Below, piece by piece: positions 52,047-61,088 of a stretch of 64,000 nucleotides of DNA. Positions within the stretch are counted from its first letter, which is position 1; every line of letters starts with the position of its first letter. Source of the DNA: an uncultured Granulosicoccaceae bacterium. GTDB lineage: Bacteria > Pseudomonadota > Gammaproteobacteria > Granulosicoccales > Granulosicoccaceae. The notes beneath the pieces were generated by a model. That model was not told where the DNA came from and searched no databases. It worked only from the letters and a program-made list of their open reading frames with translations. The DNA is taken from contig CAKZUP010000032.1 of assembly GCA_937922945.1 (NCBI GenBank), positions 57,849-121,848 of the forward strand. Reading direction: 5' to 3'. Both the position numbers and the translations under genes were made by a program.

Positions 52047-52403
52047 ATGAACAATCTACCACTCTTTTATTTGCTGATTACGGTGTTGCTCACATCCGTA
52101 GCTCAATTGCTGCAGAAACAGGCAGCGATTGAACTGTCGGAGAGTACCCATCAAGCGTCCCTATTGAGTAATTTAAATTTTATTCTAAGTGGAGTTCTGC
52201 TTGGCGTTGCATTGATTACGTGGCTACAAGTGCTGAACTCCATTGAAGTATCTTTAGCGTATCCCATGCTGAGCCTGAACTATATTGTCGTTCTTGTTTT
52301 GGCTAAATTTTTTTTTGGCGAATCGGTCCCAACGCATCGTTGGATAGGCGTAGCCTGTGTTGTCGCAGGCGTGGCAGTATTAGCATCCGGTAGCATTATT
52401 TAA
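52047..52403 (+). CDS. SMR/EamA-like small transporter (ArnE-like flippase subunit)
   Basis: The track ORF begins at 51984; the ATG at 52047 (MNNLPLFYLLI) gives a helix at the very N-terminus and about 118 aa with four hydrophobic helices, as in SMR proteins. LTSVAQLLQKQAAIELSE and IEVSLAYPMLSLNYIVVLVLAKFFFGE (the conserved P-x-L-S and EmrE-type loop) match ArnE/ArnF-like members of the undecaprenyl-phosphate-sugar flippase. Its stop overlaps the next ATG (TAATG), so both subunits are made together. Confidence 0.8.
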   Translation: MNNLPLFYLLITVLLTSVAQLLQKQAAIELSESTHQASLLSNLNFILSGVLLGVALITWLQVLNSIEVSLAYPMLSLNYIVVLVLAKFFFGESVPTHRWIGVACVVAGVAVLASGSII

Positions 52404-52792
52404 TGATGCCGAGCGTGTATATCGTTAGCGCGATTGTAGGTGGCGCGCTTGCACAGATTTTTATGAAAGCAGGTCTTTTTGCTGTTTCTACATCCAGCTT
52501 TGGAGCATTAAGCTACAGCATAAATGCTTACCCGAAACACGCCTTTTTCATATTTTTGGGCATATTTTTATACGTGGCTTCCATGTGCGTTTGGGTATAT
52601 GCCTTAAAGCAATATAAGCTTAGCAAGGCGTATCCGCTGCTAAGCCTGGGCTACGTTGTTGTCTACGTTATATCCACGGTTTGGCCTGGTATTCAAGAAT
52701 CGTTCAGCACTCAAAAATCCATCGGCATTGCTTTGATTGTGTTTGGTGTATGGTTCTCGCAGCGAACGCCTGATTCCAGTGCTGAAAAATGA
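52403..52792 (+). CDS. SMR/EamA-like small transporter (ArnF-like flippase subunit)
   Basis: This 129-aa protein has four hydrophobic helices: VYIVSAIVGGALAQIFMKAGLF, then FFIFLGIFLYVASMCVWVYALKQYKLSKAYPLLSLGYVVVYVISTVW (in parts, about 47-93). It is the sister of the preceding protein, consistent with an ArnE/ArnF-type heterodimer that would flip a polyprenyl-phosphate sugar across the inner membrane. It overlaps the preceding stop and the following GT2 start (ATGA). Confidence 0.82.
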   Translation: MMPSVYIVSAIVGGALAQIFMKAGLFAVSTSSFGALSYSINAYPKHAFFIFLGIFLYVASMCVWVYALKQYKLSKAYPLLSLGYVVVYVISTVWPGIQESFSTQKSIGIALIVFGVWFSQRTPDSSAEK

Positions 52793-53529
52793 GTACCCTT
52801 GATTTTCATGTAACGATCATCATCCCCGTGTATAACGAACAAGAACGCATTGCGAGTACGCTCTATACAATAAAAGACTATTTAAGCCAACAGGACTATA
52901 CCTCTGACATTATCGTAATTGATGATGGCAGTGAGGATCTGACCACTGAAATAATACGTGTGGTTAACCACTATGGTGAAGAACTAAAAGAACAATCCTC
53001 TGGTGCAATGGTACACAACGTGAAAAACGTCGGTAAAGGCTACTCTGTTGCGAAAGGCCTGTTACTCGCCAAAGGGGATATTATTGCGTTTACCGATGCA
53101 GATGCATCAACGCCAATAGAAGAAATTGAAAAGCTCCTGCAAAAAATCACTGAAGGCTACGATGTCGTTATTGGCTCTCGAAATCTCGCTGCGTCAAACA
53201 TTTCAGATCGACCTCTGTCCAGAAGCATCACCAGTATGGTTTTTAATCAGCTAGCTTCGGCACTGGGACTAATGAACGTATCAGACAGCCAATGTGGCTT
53301 CAAGGCCTACAGACGCACAGTGGCCAGAGAAGTTGCCAAAAGACAGAAAACATTCGGATTCTGTTTCGACGTAGAGCACATTTATCTCGCCACCAAGCTG
53401 GGTTACAACGTGACGGAGGTACCAGTAACGTGGCAACACTGTGCCGGCTCTACTCTATCACTGATAAGTGATTCACTTACCATGTTTTTCGATTTATTGA
53501 AAATACGATGGCTGCATAGAAAACTCTAA
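52789..53529 (+). CDS. GT2-family polyprenyl-phosphate glycosyltransferase
   Basis: This 246-aa cytosolic glycosyltransferase of the dolichyl-phosphate beta-glucosyltransferase/ArnC type has an N-terminal VTIIIPVYNEQERI, DDGSEDLT for nucleotide binding, GKGYSVAKGLLLAKGDIIAFTDADAS (about 84-109, metal-binding DAD) and SQCGFKAYRR (about 165-174). No strong C-terminal membrane helix is present. It would charge a polyprenyl phosphate with a sugar that the two SMR proteins flip and the GT39 uses. It ends a four-gene cassette with overlaps, from GT39 to this gene. Confidence 0.87.
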   Translation: MSTLDFHVTIIIPVYNEQERIASTLYTIKDYLSQQDYTSDIIVIDDGSEDLTTEIIRVVNHYGEELKEQSSGAMVHNVKNVGKGYSVAKGLLLAKGDIIAFTDADASTPIEEIEKLLQKITEGYDVVIGSRNLAASNISDRPLSRSITSMVFNQLASALGLMNVSDSQCGFKAYRRTVAREVAKRQKTFGFCFDVEHIYLATKLGYNVTEVPVTWQHCAGSTLSLISDSLTMFFDLLKIRWLHRKL

Positions 53530-53677
53530 AACACCTTATAAACAGGGTTACATGCTGTAAATATCAGTGTATCCATAGCCGCTACTTCCCCCGAACTCGA
53601 ATATTCATCTGGTTTTTACCAGTTTCCGATCACTCTTAGCACGAGTAACTGCGTTTGCTCGTGAGCAAGGGGAACAC

Positions 53678-55777
53678 ATGCGCTTATTATTGGTAGCGCC
53701 AGCTCTATTGCTGGCATCGAACGTTTCAGCAGGTCCTTTTGAAGAATGCCCTACAAAAGCCTTTTTAACTCAAGGGGCTATTGCCAGCACTTACGCGGTA
53801 AACCTTGTCACGGGTGATTACCAAGTCGTTGCCAGCAATATGGGTGTAAACAAAGCGGTCAACGGGCTTGGTTTTAACAGCAACGACAATTTTATGTACG
53901 GCTGGTCGTATGCACATGGAAAACCTGCACGTATTCATGGCGACTTCGTGGTTGAAGCTTTGCCTGTGGAAAATATCGACCCCGGTAATTTCTATGTTGG
54001 TGACGTCTCAATCGTTGATAACACCTATTACGTCTACAGACGCGGAAGTACAACCGGTTTGTACGGGATCTCTCTTGACCCTTCGCACAACGATTATCAT
54101 AAAATGATAAAAATCATTGATGGCTCCCAGCTTAATCTGAAAATCGCTGATATGGCCATCCACCCATTCAGTAATATGGCTTACGCAGTTGATTCTGGAG
54201 GCAACTTATTTGAGATTGATCTCTCCACCGGAAACGCAAGCAATTTAGCGAACGTTAATCAAAAAGGCACATTTGGAGCAGCGTATTTTGACCCCGATGG
54301 CAACTTGTATATTGGTCGAAATTCGGATGGCTCGGTATTCAGAATAAAAATTGATGAAGGGCAATATGAGGCGGAGTTCTTTGCCAAAGGCCCATCCTCC
54401 AGCATTAACGACGGTTCGAGATGCGCCTTGGCCCCAGTTCTTGATTTGAGTAACACTAATCTCGACTTCGGCGATGCGCCTGACTCTTACAGTACATCTC
54501 TCGCTAACAACGGTGCGCGTCATGGGTTATCGGAACAGAACGACTACTATCTGGGTAACTATGTCGATGGTGAGTCAGATGCTTCGCTGCACCCCCTATC
54601 CGATGATACGAACGGCATCAACGAAGACGATGATGGCGTTCAGTTTGCCACCAATATAGTGGAATCGAGCAAGGCTATTGCTAAGGTTACAGCGCAAGGC
54701 GATGGGTACCTTAGCGCATGGATTGACCTAAACCAAGACGGTGTGTTCGATAGCAATGAACAGGTAGGTCAGGATATTCCATTAACAACCGGAAATCAGT
54801 TCGTTTATTTAGACATTCCAGCTGGTGTGAAAGATGGGGAAACATGGGCGCGCTTTCGTTACTCAAGCACAACCGGGTTACAGGCTATTGGTGGTGCACC
54901 CGATGGAGAAGTGGAAGATTACAGAGTTAACGTTCAGGAAGCGGATGCCGTTGTAAGCACTTATCCATCTACCAATGGCTGGACAAGTGTGGCATTTGAA
55001 GATAATTGGCCGCATGAAGGAGACTACGATATGAACGATCTTGTTGTTCATATGCGTACCGAAGTATGGCGTAAAACAAGCGGTATTACCAATGTTGCGA
55101 TGAAAGGTGAAATATCAGCGGTTGGCGCGGCATATCATAATGGCTTTGCGGTTCGTCTACCCGGCGTAAAGCGAGATCAGGTTGATGCTGAGAATATTCA
55201 GTTTTCGATCAATGGATCGGAAGCAAGCTTTCAACCACTGGAAACAGGACGTGACGAGGCCATTTTTATTCTGGCGTATAACCTATGGGATTACGTTGCT
55301 TCAGGAAATTTCTGCAAATACTATCGAACAGAACCTGGTTGCGGCTCCGATATTCAGATGAATTTTTCAGTGCAGATACCAATGAAGCAACCGGTTGATG
55401 TGGACTTGAAAGGGGTATTTGATCCATTCTTGTTCGCAACTCCTGGCGCCTGGCACGGTGGGCATTTTGTTACAGCACCAGGGCGTGGTTATGAAATACA
55501 TTTGAAAAACTATGCGCCAACAGAAGCATTCGATATCGCGTTATTCGACCAAGCTGGCGATGATACGACAAACCCTGCCAACAACCATTACTTTCAAACC
55601 GATCAAGGTCTGCCATGGGCATTGGAAATAGGGACTAAATGGACACATCCACAAGAATACAACGATATAAGTCATGCCTATCCATTATTCGCGCAATGGA
55701 CTCAATCCAATGGTGCAATAAATGGTGACTGGTATTTGCCGTCTAACGCAAACAACCCTCTTCTGTTCGAAGAGTAG
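53678..55777 (+). CDS. Secreted GEVED/LruC domain protein
   Basis: A signal peptide (residues 1-19, ending VSAG) precedes a WD-like/DUF6923-type beta-propeller (about 20-255, with repeated AVDSGGNLFEIDLSTG-like blades). A GEVED domain follows (about 265-430, GDAPDSY..., NGINEDDDGVQ, WIDLNQDGVFDSNEQVG and ending GEVEDYRVNV), then an LruC domain (about 445-690, FEDNWPHEGDYDMNDLVVHM, GFAVRLPGV). LruC proteins are large, outward-facing and often the last gene of a surface-protein operon. The acidic DxDxDG loops suggest calcium binding. GGGGAACAC gives a good ribosome-binding site. A lipoprotein gene follows. Confidence 0.9.
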   Translation: MRLLLVAPALLLASNVSAGPFEECPTKAFLTQGAIASTYAVNLVTGDYQVVASNMGVNKAVNGLGFNSNDNFMYGWSYAHGKPARIHGDFVVEALPVENIDPGNFYVGDVSIVDNTYYVYRRGSTTGLYGISLDPSHNDYHKMIKIIDGSQLNLKIADMAIHPFSNMAYAVDSGGNLFEIDLSTGNASNLANVNQKGTFGAAYFDPDGNLYIGRNSDGSVFRIKIDEGQYEAEFFAKGPSSSINDGSRCALAPVLDLSNTNLDFGDAPDSYSTSLANNGARHGLSEQNDYYLGNYVDGESDASLHPLSDDTNGINEDDDGVQFATNIVESSKAIAKVTAQGDGYLSAWIDLNQDGVFDSNEQVGQDIPLTTGNQFVYLDIPAGVKDGETWARFRYSSTTGLQAIGGAPDGEVEDYRVNVQEADAVVSTYPSTNGWTSVAFEDNWPHEGDYDMNDLVVHMRTEVWRKTSGITNVAMKGEISAVGAAYHNGFAVRLPGVKRDQVDAENIQFSINGSEASFQPLETGRDEAIFILAYNLWDYVASGNFCKYYRTEPGCGSDIQMNFSVQIPMKQPVDVDLKGVFDPFLFATPGAWHGGHFVTAPGRGYEIHLKNYAPTEAFDIALFDQAGDDTTNPANNHYFQTDQGLPWALEIGTKWTHPQEYNDISHAYPLFAQWTQSNGAINGDWYLPSNANNPLLFEE

Positions 55778-55787
55778 GAACACAAAC

Positions 55788-56285
55788 ATGATAAAACCAA
55801 TTAGTATTATTTCTGTGACATTCCTGATCGTAGCGTGTGGTGGTTCGGGCTCGTCCAGTTCAGTTATGACTGATAACAGTGGCTATGCCGCATCGCCAGA
55901 TTTAGGCGCAGCATCAGAAATCGTGATCGACACTGACTCCTTGCAGGTTAATCGAGACTTTGCGTTCGATACGGCGAAAACAATTGATGTGGACTTTGAT
56001 TTGGCGTTTGCCAGAGATGACGATGCGTTCGTCACGGTTTGTACCGATTACACACCTGTAGGCGCAGAGTACGATGTCGATTTTAATTCGTGCGCTATAT
56101 CTGGCAAGCTGCAACAAGGCGTATTTAAGCAATCAATTGAAATTACCAATGATAAAGAATCGGTCGTTGCAGTTGTGCTATTTCAAGATGCTGAAAAACC
56201 ACCCGTTTTCAATGAGTTCAGCGTCGATGATAATACTCGGGTTAAGGCCGATGGCAGCACATCGCGTACATTCGTCTGGAATTAA
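55788..56285 (+). CDS. Small lipoprotein paired with LruC protein
   Basis: The track ORF starts at 55722 inside the LruC gene, but the ATG at 55788 gives MIKPISIISVTFLIVACGGSG, a clear lipoprotein signal with the lipobox IVAC. The mature 145 residues are Asp-rich and appear to form a beta-sandwich (FDTAKTIDVDFDLAFARDDDAFVTVCTDY, about 60-88). It starts 10 bases after the LruC stop, so it is on the same transcript. No known family; a surface partner of the LruC protein is inferred. Confidence 0.78.
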   Translation: MIKPISIISVTFLIVACGGSGSSSSVMTDNSGYAASPDLGAASEIVIDTDSLQVNRDFAFDTAKTIDVDFDLAFARDDDAFVTVCTDYTPVGAEYDVDFNSCAISGKLQQGVFKQSIEITNDKESVVAVVLFQDAEKPPVFNEFSVDDNTRVKADGSTSRTFVWN

Positions 56286-56318
56286 GTTAATCGAATAACG
56301 TTTTGCGGACCACAACCG

Positions 56319-56341
56319 GCCCCATCTTTAATTGATGGGGC
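56319..56341 (+). terminator. Stem-loop between convergent lipoprotein and kinase genes
   Basis: GCCCCATC and GATGGGGC form an 8-bp stem with a 7-base loop, 34 bases after the lipoprotein stop. The T-run is poor. The right arm is part of the adjacent duplicated 13-bp unit. Confidence 0.55.
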
Positions 56342-56358
56342 TTATTGATGGGGCTTAT
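56333..56358. repeat. Two perfect tandem 13-bp repeats
   Basis: TGATGGGGCTTAT occurs twice in tandem (56333-56345, 56346-56358) with the start of a third (TTGATG). The unit includes the right arm of the terminator stem, so the arm has been copied. Confidence 0.85.
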
Positions 56359-56408
56359 TGATGCATTTCTTTGTCAATGCAGTATAAGCGCGACAAGCCA
56401 GTTTCTAT

Positions 56409-58391
56409 TCAAGCGGTAGCAAGAATACTCGATAGCTCCCCGATGAGTTCTGCTGGTTGAACCGGTTTATGAAGCAATTGAAAGCCACTGTTTGTTGCTT
56501 CAATTAGCCTGTCTGCCGATGTGTCACCGGTTACTATAACGGCGGGAATGTCAGCATTAAATTCTTCACGAATTAGTTCTATTGCTTCATCTCCGGTTTG
56601 ACCGTTCTCAAGCCGATAATCTGCGACTATTGCGGTTGGTACAAGATCTCTGCCAGTCAGCGTATCGATCGCCTCGCTGACAGACAACGCAGATACCGGC
56701 ACACAGCCATGAGATTCAAGCACGTGGATCATTCCGTCAAGAATATCGCTATCGTCATCTATAACCAACACAATTTGCCCCGACAACTCACTCACATTTG
56801 ATACGGTTTGCACGCTTTCAATGAGGCGAACATCGCCTAACGGCAACTGAATTGAAAACGTTGACCCTTTACCACTTTCAGATTCTAACTCGAATGATAT
56901 TTCAAGTAGATCAACCAAGCGGCGAACGATCGCAAGGCCTAAACCTAATCCGATTGTTGGTCGACGCCCCTCATGCTCGAGTTGATAGTATTCGGAGAAA
57001 ATTGCATTCTGTTCGTATTGAGGAATGCCGGGGCCTGTATCAACGATTCGAATTTCCAGATAATCCGCCTGTAAATGGCATTTAACCTTTACACAACCTT
57101 CGTTTGTATAGGTGACTGCATTTTGTATAAGGTTACGCAAAATGCGTTCTAACAGCACCGGGTCGGTAAAGACAGCGGCATCACTTTGTTCAAACATAAT
57201 TGCCAGCGACTTGTCGGCCGCCACTTCCCGAAACTCTTCGCGTAATCCTTCCAATAACGCTGATACAGAAAAGTGACTAGGCTCGACCTCTACCACACCT
57301 GCATCGAGTCTGGAAAGGTCCAATAAACTGTTAAACAGAACAGACAATGCCTTACTTGAATTCTTAATCTTTGAAATTAGCGCTCGCTGATCATCGTCAG
57401 ATAGTTTCGACTCCAGAACATCCAAGTACAAGCCAAGCGCATGCAGCGGCTGGCGCAAATCGTGGCTGGCGGTAGCAATGAATTTGTTCTTCGCGGTTAC
57501 CGCAAGTTCGGCCATGAGGCGGCTATGGTCTGCTTTGAGCTTCTCTTGAGTTACTTTTTCAAGCATCTCACTACGTTCTTTGAGTACCTGCTCTGCTTTC
57601 ACTATAGCGGTTACATCTTCTGAACAGATGAGAAGCGCATACACCTCGCCCCAATGATTTTTCAATGGTACTCGTGTGGTTCGTCGATGTCGGGTATCGC
57701 CAGTAAAAACACGCCAATACGGATTAGTCTCAACCGTAGGCTCACCGCGCTGAACAGCGTAATCGTCTTGTGGCCAAAAACCTTGCCAATCGGCTTTCTC
57801 GCTGCCTAATACAACGTCTTTACTGAATCCAACATCAAGATCGTTTTTACCAATAACGTTGTCAAGAGATCGCTCAAGACTGCTCGCATACTCTTCACTA
57901 ACAGCCAAAAAACGATGGTCAAGATCTTTAATAAATAGCCAGTCGCTCGCATGATTAACTACCGACTGTAGCAATTGTGCTTCGGGAGCATTCGTGGATG
58001 TGATGGTTATTGGATCTTTGTAACGCCGGAGCAGTACATTTAAACGCAACCGGAAGGACGCAAGGCTAAACTCCTGCTCGCAGACAAAATCGTTAAAGCC
58101 GACCAACAATTCGCTATTGCTTAGTTCGTATTCAGAATTAATTAGCGCAACAACCGGCTCCCTGCCAGCCAGTGCACAGAAATATTGAGCAACCTCTTCA
58201 TTGTTGTCTCGCCAATCGACAAGCAGACAATCATAGGTAACAGGCTCTGTGTGGTCATAGTGTTTCAGGTCAATATTGTGCTCTTCGATATCAAACTGCG
58301 CCGACTTCAGCGCCTGAAGTATTGCTTGGTCAATTGGTTTACCAAAAAAATTACATACTCGTAGCTTGATAGGGTCGCACTGTTTAACCAT
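56409..58391 (-). CDS. PAS hybrid histidine kinase at the end of the purine operon
   Basis: The order is an N-terminal receiver-like region (1-125, without a clear acidic pocket), a PAS domain (about 145-275, DWLFIKDLDHRFLAVSEEY), HisKA (HDLRQPLHALGLYLDVL, phospho-His near 308), HATPase (NAVTYTNEG, DTGPGIP, GLGLGLAIV; about 415-520) and a C-terminal receiver (IVLVIDDDSDI, phospho-Asp in VADYRLENG; about 540-655). It is cytosolic and has no DNA-binding output. The start codon lies 3 bases after the aminotransferase stop, so it is in the purine-nitrogen operon and may sense an intermediate. No partner regulator is in view. Confidence 0.9.
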   Translation of the reverse strand: MVKQCDPIKLRVCNFFGKPIDQAILQALKSAQFDIEEHNIDLKHYDHTEPVTYDCLLVDWRDNNEEVAQYFCALAGREPVVALINSEYELSNSELLVGFNDFVCEQEFSLASFRLRLNVLLRRYKDPITITSTNAPEAQLLQSVVNHASDWLFIKDLDHRFLAVSEEYASSLERSLDNVIGKNDLDVGFSKDVVLGSEKADWQGFWPQDDYAVQRGEPTVETNPYWRVFTGDTRHRRTTRVPLKNHWGEVYALLICSEDVTAIVKAEQVLKERSEMLEKVTQEKLKADHSRLMAELAVTAKNKFIATASHDLRQPLHALGLYLDVLESKLSDDDQRALISKIKNSSKALSVLFNSLLDLSRLDAGVVEVEPSHFSVSALLEGLREEFREVAADKSLAIMFEQSDAAVFTDPVLLERILRNLIQNAVTYTNEGCVKVKCHLQADYLEIRIVDTGPGIPQYEQNAIFSEYYQLEHEGRRPTIGLGLGLAIVRRLVDLLEISFELESESGKGSTFSIQLPLGDVRLIESVQTVSNVSELSGQIVLVIDDDSDILDGMIHVLESHGCVPVSALSVSEAIDTLTGRDLVPTAIVADYRLENGQTGDEAIELIREEFNADIPAVIVTGDTSADRLIEATNSGFQLLHKPVQPAELIGELSSILATA

Positions 58392-58393
58392 AG

Positions 58394-59659
58394 TCAGGTT
58401 TCTTCGTAAATCGAATAGGCAGCGTCAACTCCTGCACCTTGTTTGGTTTTGAAGCCACGACGGTTGAGCACCATTTCCAATGCGCTTAAGCAGCGCAGCA
58501 CATTGGACTTTCTGCACACGTAGCCCATTGTACCAATTCGCCAGATTTTTCCATCAAGTGGACCGAAGGATGTGCCTATTTCGATGCCGAAATCGTTAAG
58601 CATGTCAGATCTTACCAGCGCGCCGTTTCCGCACTCCTTGGGAATATAGATGCCTGTCACATTATCCATTCGGTGATTTGGGTCACCAAATAACTCTAGG
58701 TCCATGGCTTGCAAACCTGATCGCAAGGCACGACTGGTGAGCTGATGCCGATGCTGGCAATTTTCCAAGCCCTCTTCTAATAATATACGCGCGCACTCAC
58801 GCGACGCATACAACATACTCGCCGATTCCGTGTGATGATTTAATCTATCCGGCCCCCAGTAATCCATAAGCATGGCCAGATCAAAATAGTTCGATTGAAT
58901 AATAGGGCCATCGGCATCCACTATTCCCGGTGCGCGTATTCCCGCCTCAGTGTGTTTGCGATGCAGAATTCGTTCAGCCACCTCGTCTGTAAAACTAATA
59001 GGGGATGAACCCGGAGGACCTGACAAACATTTCTGCAACCCCGCACTGACAATATCGATATTCCATTCATCGATGGGTAACGCATTCCCTCCAAGACTGG
59101 CAGTCGCATCGACATACAAAATGCAATTATACTTTTTACAGATTTCGCCAAGTTCTTTTAACGGCTGTTTTACTGTTACGGATGTATCGCCCTGACTAAT
59201 TGCTACCACCTGAGGCTTATGCGTCTTTATTGCTGCCTCTAATTCATCCGCGGTGAAAATCTGCCCCCATTCGGTATCGATGCTGACTGTTTTCGCAGAA
59301 GAGCGTTTAGCTATTTCCTTAAGCAGATGGCCGAAACGTCCGAAGATAGGCGTCAGTACCGTGTCGCCGGGTCTGATAATTGAAGTAAGACACGCTTCTA
59401 TACCAGCCCGTGCAGTACCGTTAACCAGTAAAGTTTGCTGGTTACGGGTTTTAAAAACCTGCCTGTACAGCACTTGCACCTGATCCATATATTGCGTGAA
59501 TTGCGGGTCGAACTGTCCTTGTAATGGAGTAGACATTGCACGCAATACTCTTGGATAGACATCCACTGGCCCGGGTCCCATTAATAGTCGCGGCTCTGGG
59601 TCTAGTTCTTCAAACAACACAGGATAATCAGTCACGGTAGTCAACTCTTTGTTAATCAA
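58394..59659 (-). CDS. pucG: Ureidoglycine-glyoxylate aminotransferase-like (PucG)
   Basis: This is a class V PLP aminotransferase of the alanine-glyoxylate family. The N-terminal LMGPGPVDVYPRVLRAMS (26-43) is diagnostic, the Schiff-base lysine is in SAGLQKCLSGPPG (K210), and DATASLG (184-190) carries the PLP Asp. Ureidoglycine-glyoxylate aminotransferase turns ureidoglycine plus glyoxylate into oxalurate plus glycine. The neighbours (allantoate amidohydrolase, FdrA, DUF1116, DUF2877) support this over alanine- or serine-glyoxylate transamination. It is 421 aa with a 38-base gap after the amidohydrolase gene. Confidence 0.85.
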   Translation of the reverse strand: MINKELTTVTDYPVLFEELDPEPRLLMGPGPVDVYPRVLRAMSTPLQGQFDPQFTQYMDQVQVLYRQVFKTRNQQTLLVNGTARAGIEACLTSIIRPGDTVLTPIFGRFGHLLKEIAKRSSAKTVSIDTEWGQIFTADELEAAIKTHKPQVVAISQGDTSVTVKQPLKELGEICKKYNCILYVDATASLGGNALPIDEWNIDIVSAGLQKCLSGPPGSSPISFTDEVAERILHRKHTEAGIRAPGIVDADGPIIQSNYFDLAMLMDYWGPDRLNHHTESASMLYASRECARILLEEGLENCQHRHQLTSRALRSGLQAMDLELFGDPNHRMDNVTGIYIPKECGNGALVRSDMLNDFGIEIGTSFGPLDGKIWRIGTMGYVCRKSNVLRCLSALEMVLNRRGFKTKQGAGVDAAYSIYEET

Positions 59660-59697
59660 AATCGTAGTTTGTCAATCTAACTCGATCTGCAGCAGTG

Positions 59698-61005
59698 TTA
59701 AGTTATAAGCCCACACATATTCTGAACGGTACGCATAAGTACGTTCGCCCCCAGTATCGCATCTGCTTCGGTGACAGATTCGTCCGGATGATGACTCACT
59801 CCGCCTTTACAACGCACGAACAACATGCCAATGGGTGTAATTGCAGCCATTGCAGCCGCATCGTGCCCTGCACCACTGGGCATTGAGATAGGCTTTACAT
59901 TCTCAGCAAGCAGCGCCTGCTTCATGGTATCCAACAGCACATCGCTGCAACTGACCGTACTGGCATCGTGCATGCGATCTACTGTTATGGCGATATTTCT
60001 TTGTTCACAGAGTGCCGTCATGTCCGACAACAACGCATCGACCTTAGCCAAGCGAAGCGTGTCGTCCTGGGCGCGAACATCGACACTGAACTGTGCGCTT
60101 CCCGGAATAACGTTGCCGGCTCCGGGCTCAGCCTGTATACGTCCGACAGTACCGACCAGACCAGCGTGACCAGTGCACTGTTGCTCCACCAGAGAGATGC
60201 AAAGTGCAGCCGCCGCTAACGCATCACGGCGCAAGCCCATGGGTACCGTACCTGCATGGCCGGCAAGGCCATCCAACGTAATGTTAAGACGCGTTGCACC
60301 TGCAATACCGGTAACCATTCCCACCGCTTGCGATTCCACTTCCAATACCGGGCCTTGCTCGATGTGCAGCTCAATATAGGCAAGCAGCTCCTCCGGCATA
60401 CGTTTGGCCTTGGGTATGCGCGCAGCGTCTTGTCCAAATGTTTTCAGAGCATCAACAAACGAGATGCCATCTGCATCTATTCTATCCAGAACCGATGGGT
60501 TAAATTCACCAGAAACCGCACGACTGCCTAGAAATGTTGACTGATACCGTACACCTTCCTCATCAGCAAAGCCTATAATTTCAACGGCGTAAGGTAGTCT
60601 TACGTTGTTTTCGTGTAGTGTTTCCACGCAAGCCAGCGCGCTGACGATACCCAACATGCCATCGAACCTGCCAGCATCTATAACCGTATCTAAATGTGAG
60701 CCAAGCATAATTGCCTTGGCTTTATTGTTGCCCTCGGAGTCTGTATTTCCAACCGAGCCATCGTTGTGTGCCTCATAGCGGCCAATAATATTTCCAATCG
60801 CATCTTCTCGGGTAGACATACCGGCATCTGCCATCCAATTTGCCACCAGATTATTGGCTCGTCGATGCTCAACACTTGCAAAGCGTCTGGTTAATCCGTT
60901 GGGTGATTCCGAAATTGCAGCCAGTTCTTCAATGCGCGGCATAATCCGTGCAGCGGCCGACGCACTTAACCTTAACTGAGACGGGCTTGTTGTCATATTC
61001 ACCAC
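59698..61005 (-). CDS. allC: Allantoate amidohydrolase (M20 family)
   Basis: This is a binuclear metallohydrolase that removes the carbamoyl group of allantoate to give ureidoglycine, ammonia and carbon dioxide. Metal-site segments are MLGSHLDTVIDAGRFDGMLG (His and Asp, about 100-119), FADEEGVRYQSTFLGSRA (Glu pair, about 151-168), ELHIEQGPVLE (His, about 216-226) and CKGGVSHHPDESV at the end (about 403-415). GAGHDAAAMAAI near 380 is the substrate loop. At 435 aa it has the usual length. N-carbamoyl-L-amino-acid hydrolase is a close relative, but the operon favours allantoate. The DUF2877 gene is 83 bases upstream. Confidence 0.87.
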   Translation of the reverse strand: MVNMTTSPSQLRLSASAAARIMPRIEELAAISESPNGLTRRFASVEHRRANNLVANWMADAGMSTREDAIGNIIGRYEAHNDGSVGNTDSEGNNKAKAIMLGSHLDTVIDAGRFDGMLGIVSALACVETLHENNVRLPYAVEIIGFADEEGVRYQSTFLGSRAVSGEFNPSVLDRIDADGISFVDALKTFGQDAARIPKAKRMPEELLAYIELHIEQGPVLEVESQAVGMVTGIAGATRLNITLDGLAGHAGTVPMGLRRDALAAAALCISLVEQQCTGHAGLVGTVGRIQAEPGAGNVIPGSAQFSVDVRAQDDTLRLAKVDALLSDMTALCEQRNIAITVDRMHDASTVSCSDVLLDTMKQALLAENVKPISMPSGAGHDAAAMAAITPIGMLFVRCKGGVSHHPDESVTEADAILGANVLMRTVQNMCGLIT

Positions 61006-61088
61006 TCAACACCAATACAGTTTATTAAAATTAGCATCACCATACCCACACAACACATAAAGCGAAATCTAAGACGCTTAACGCACAG

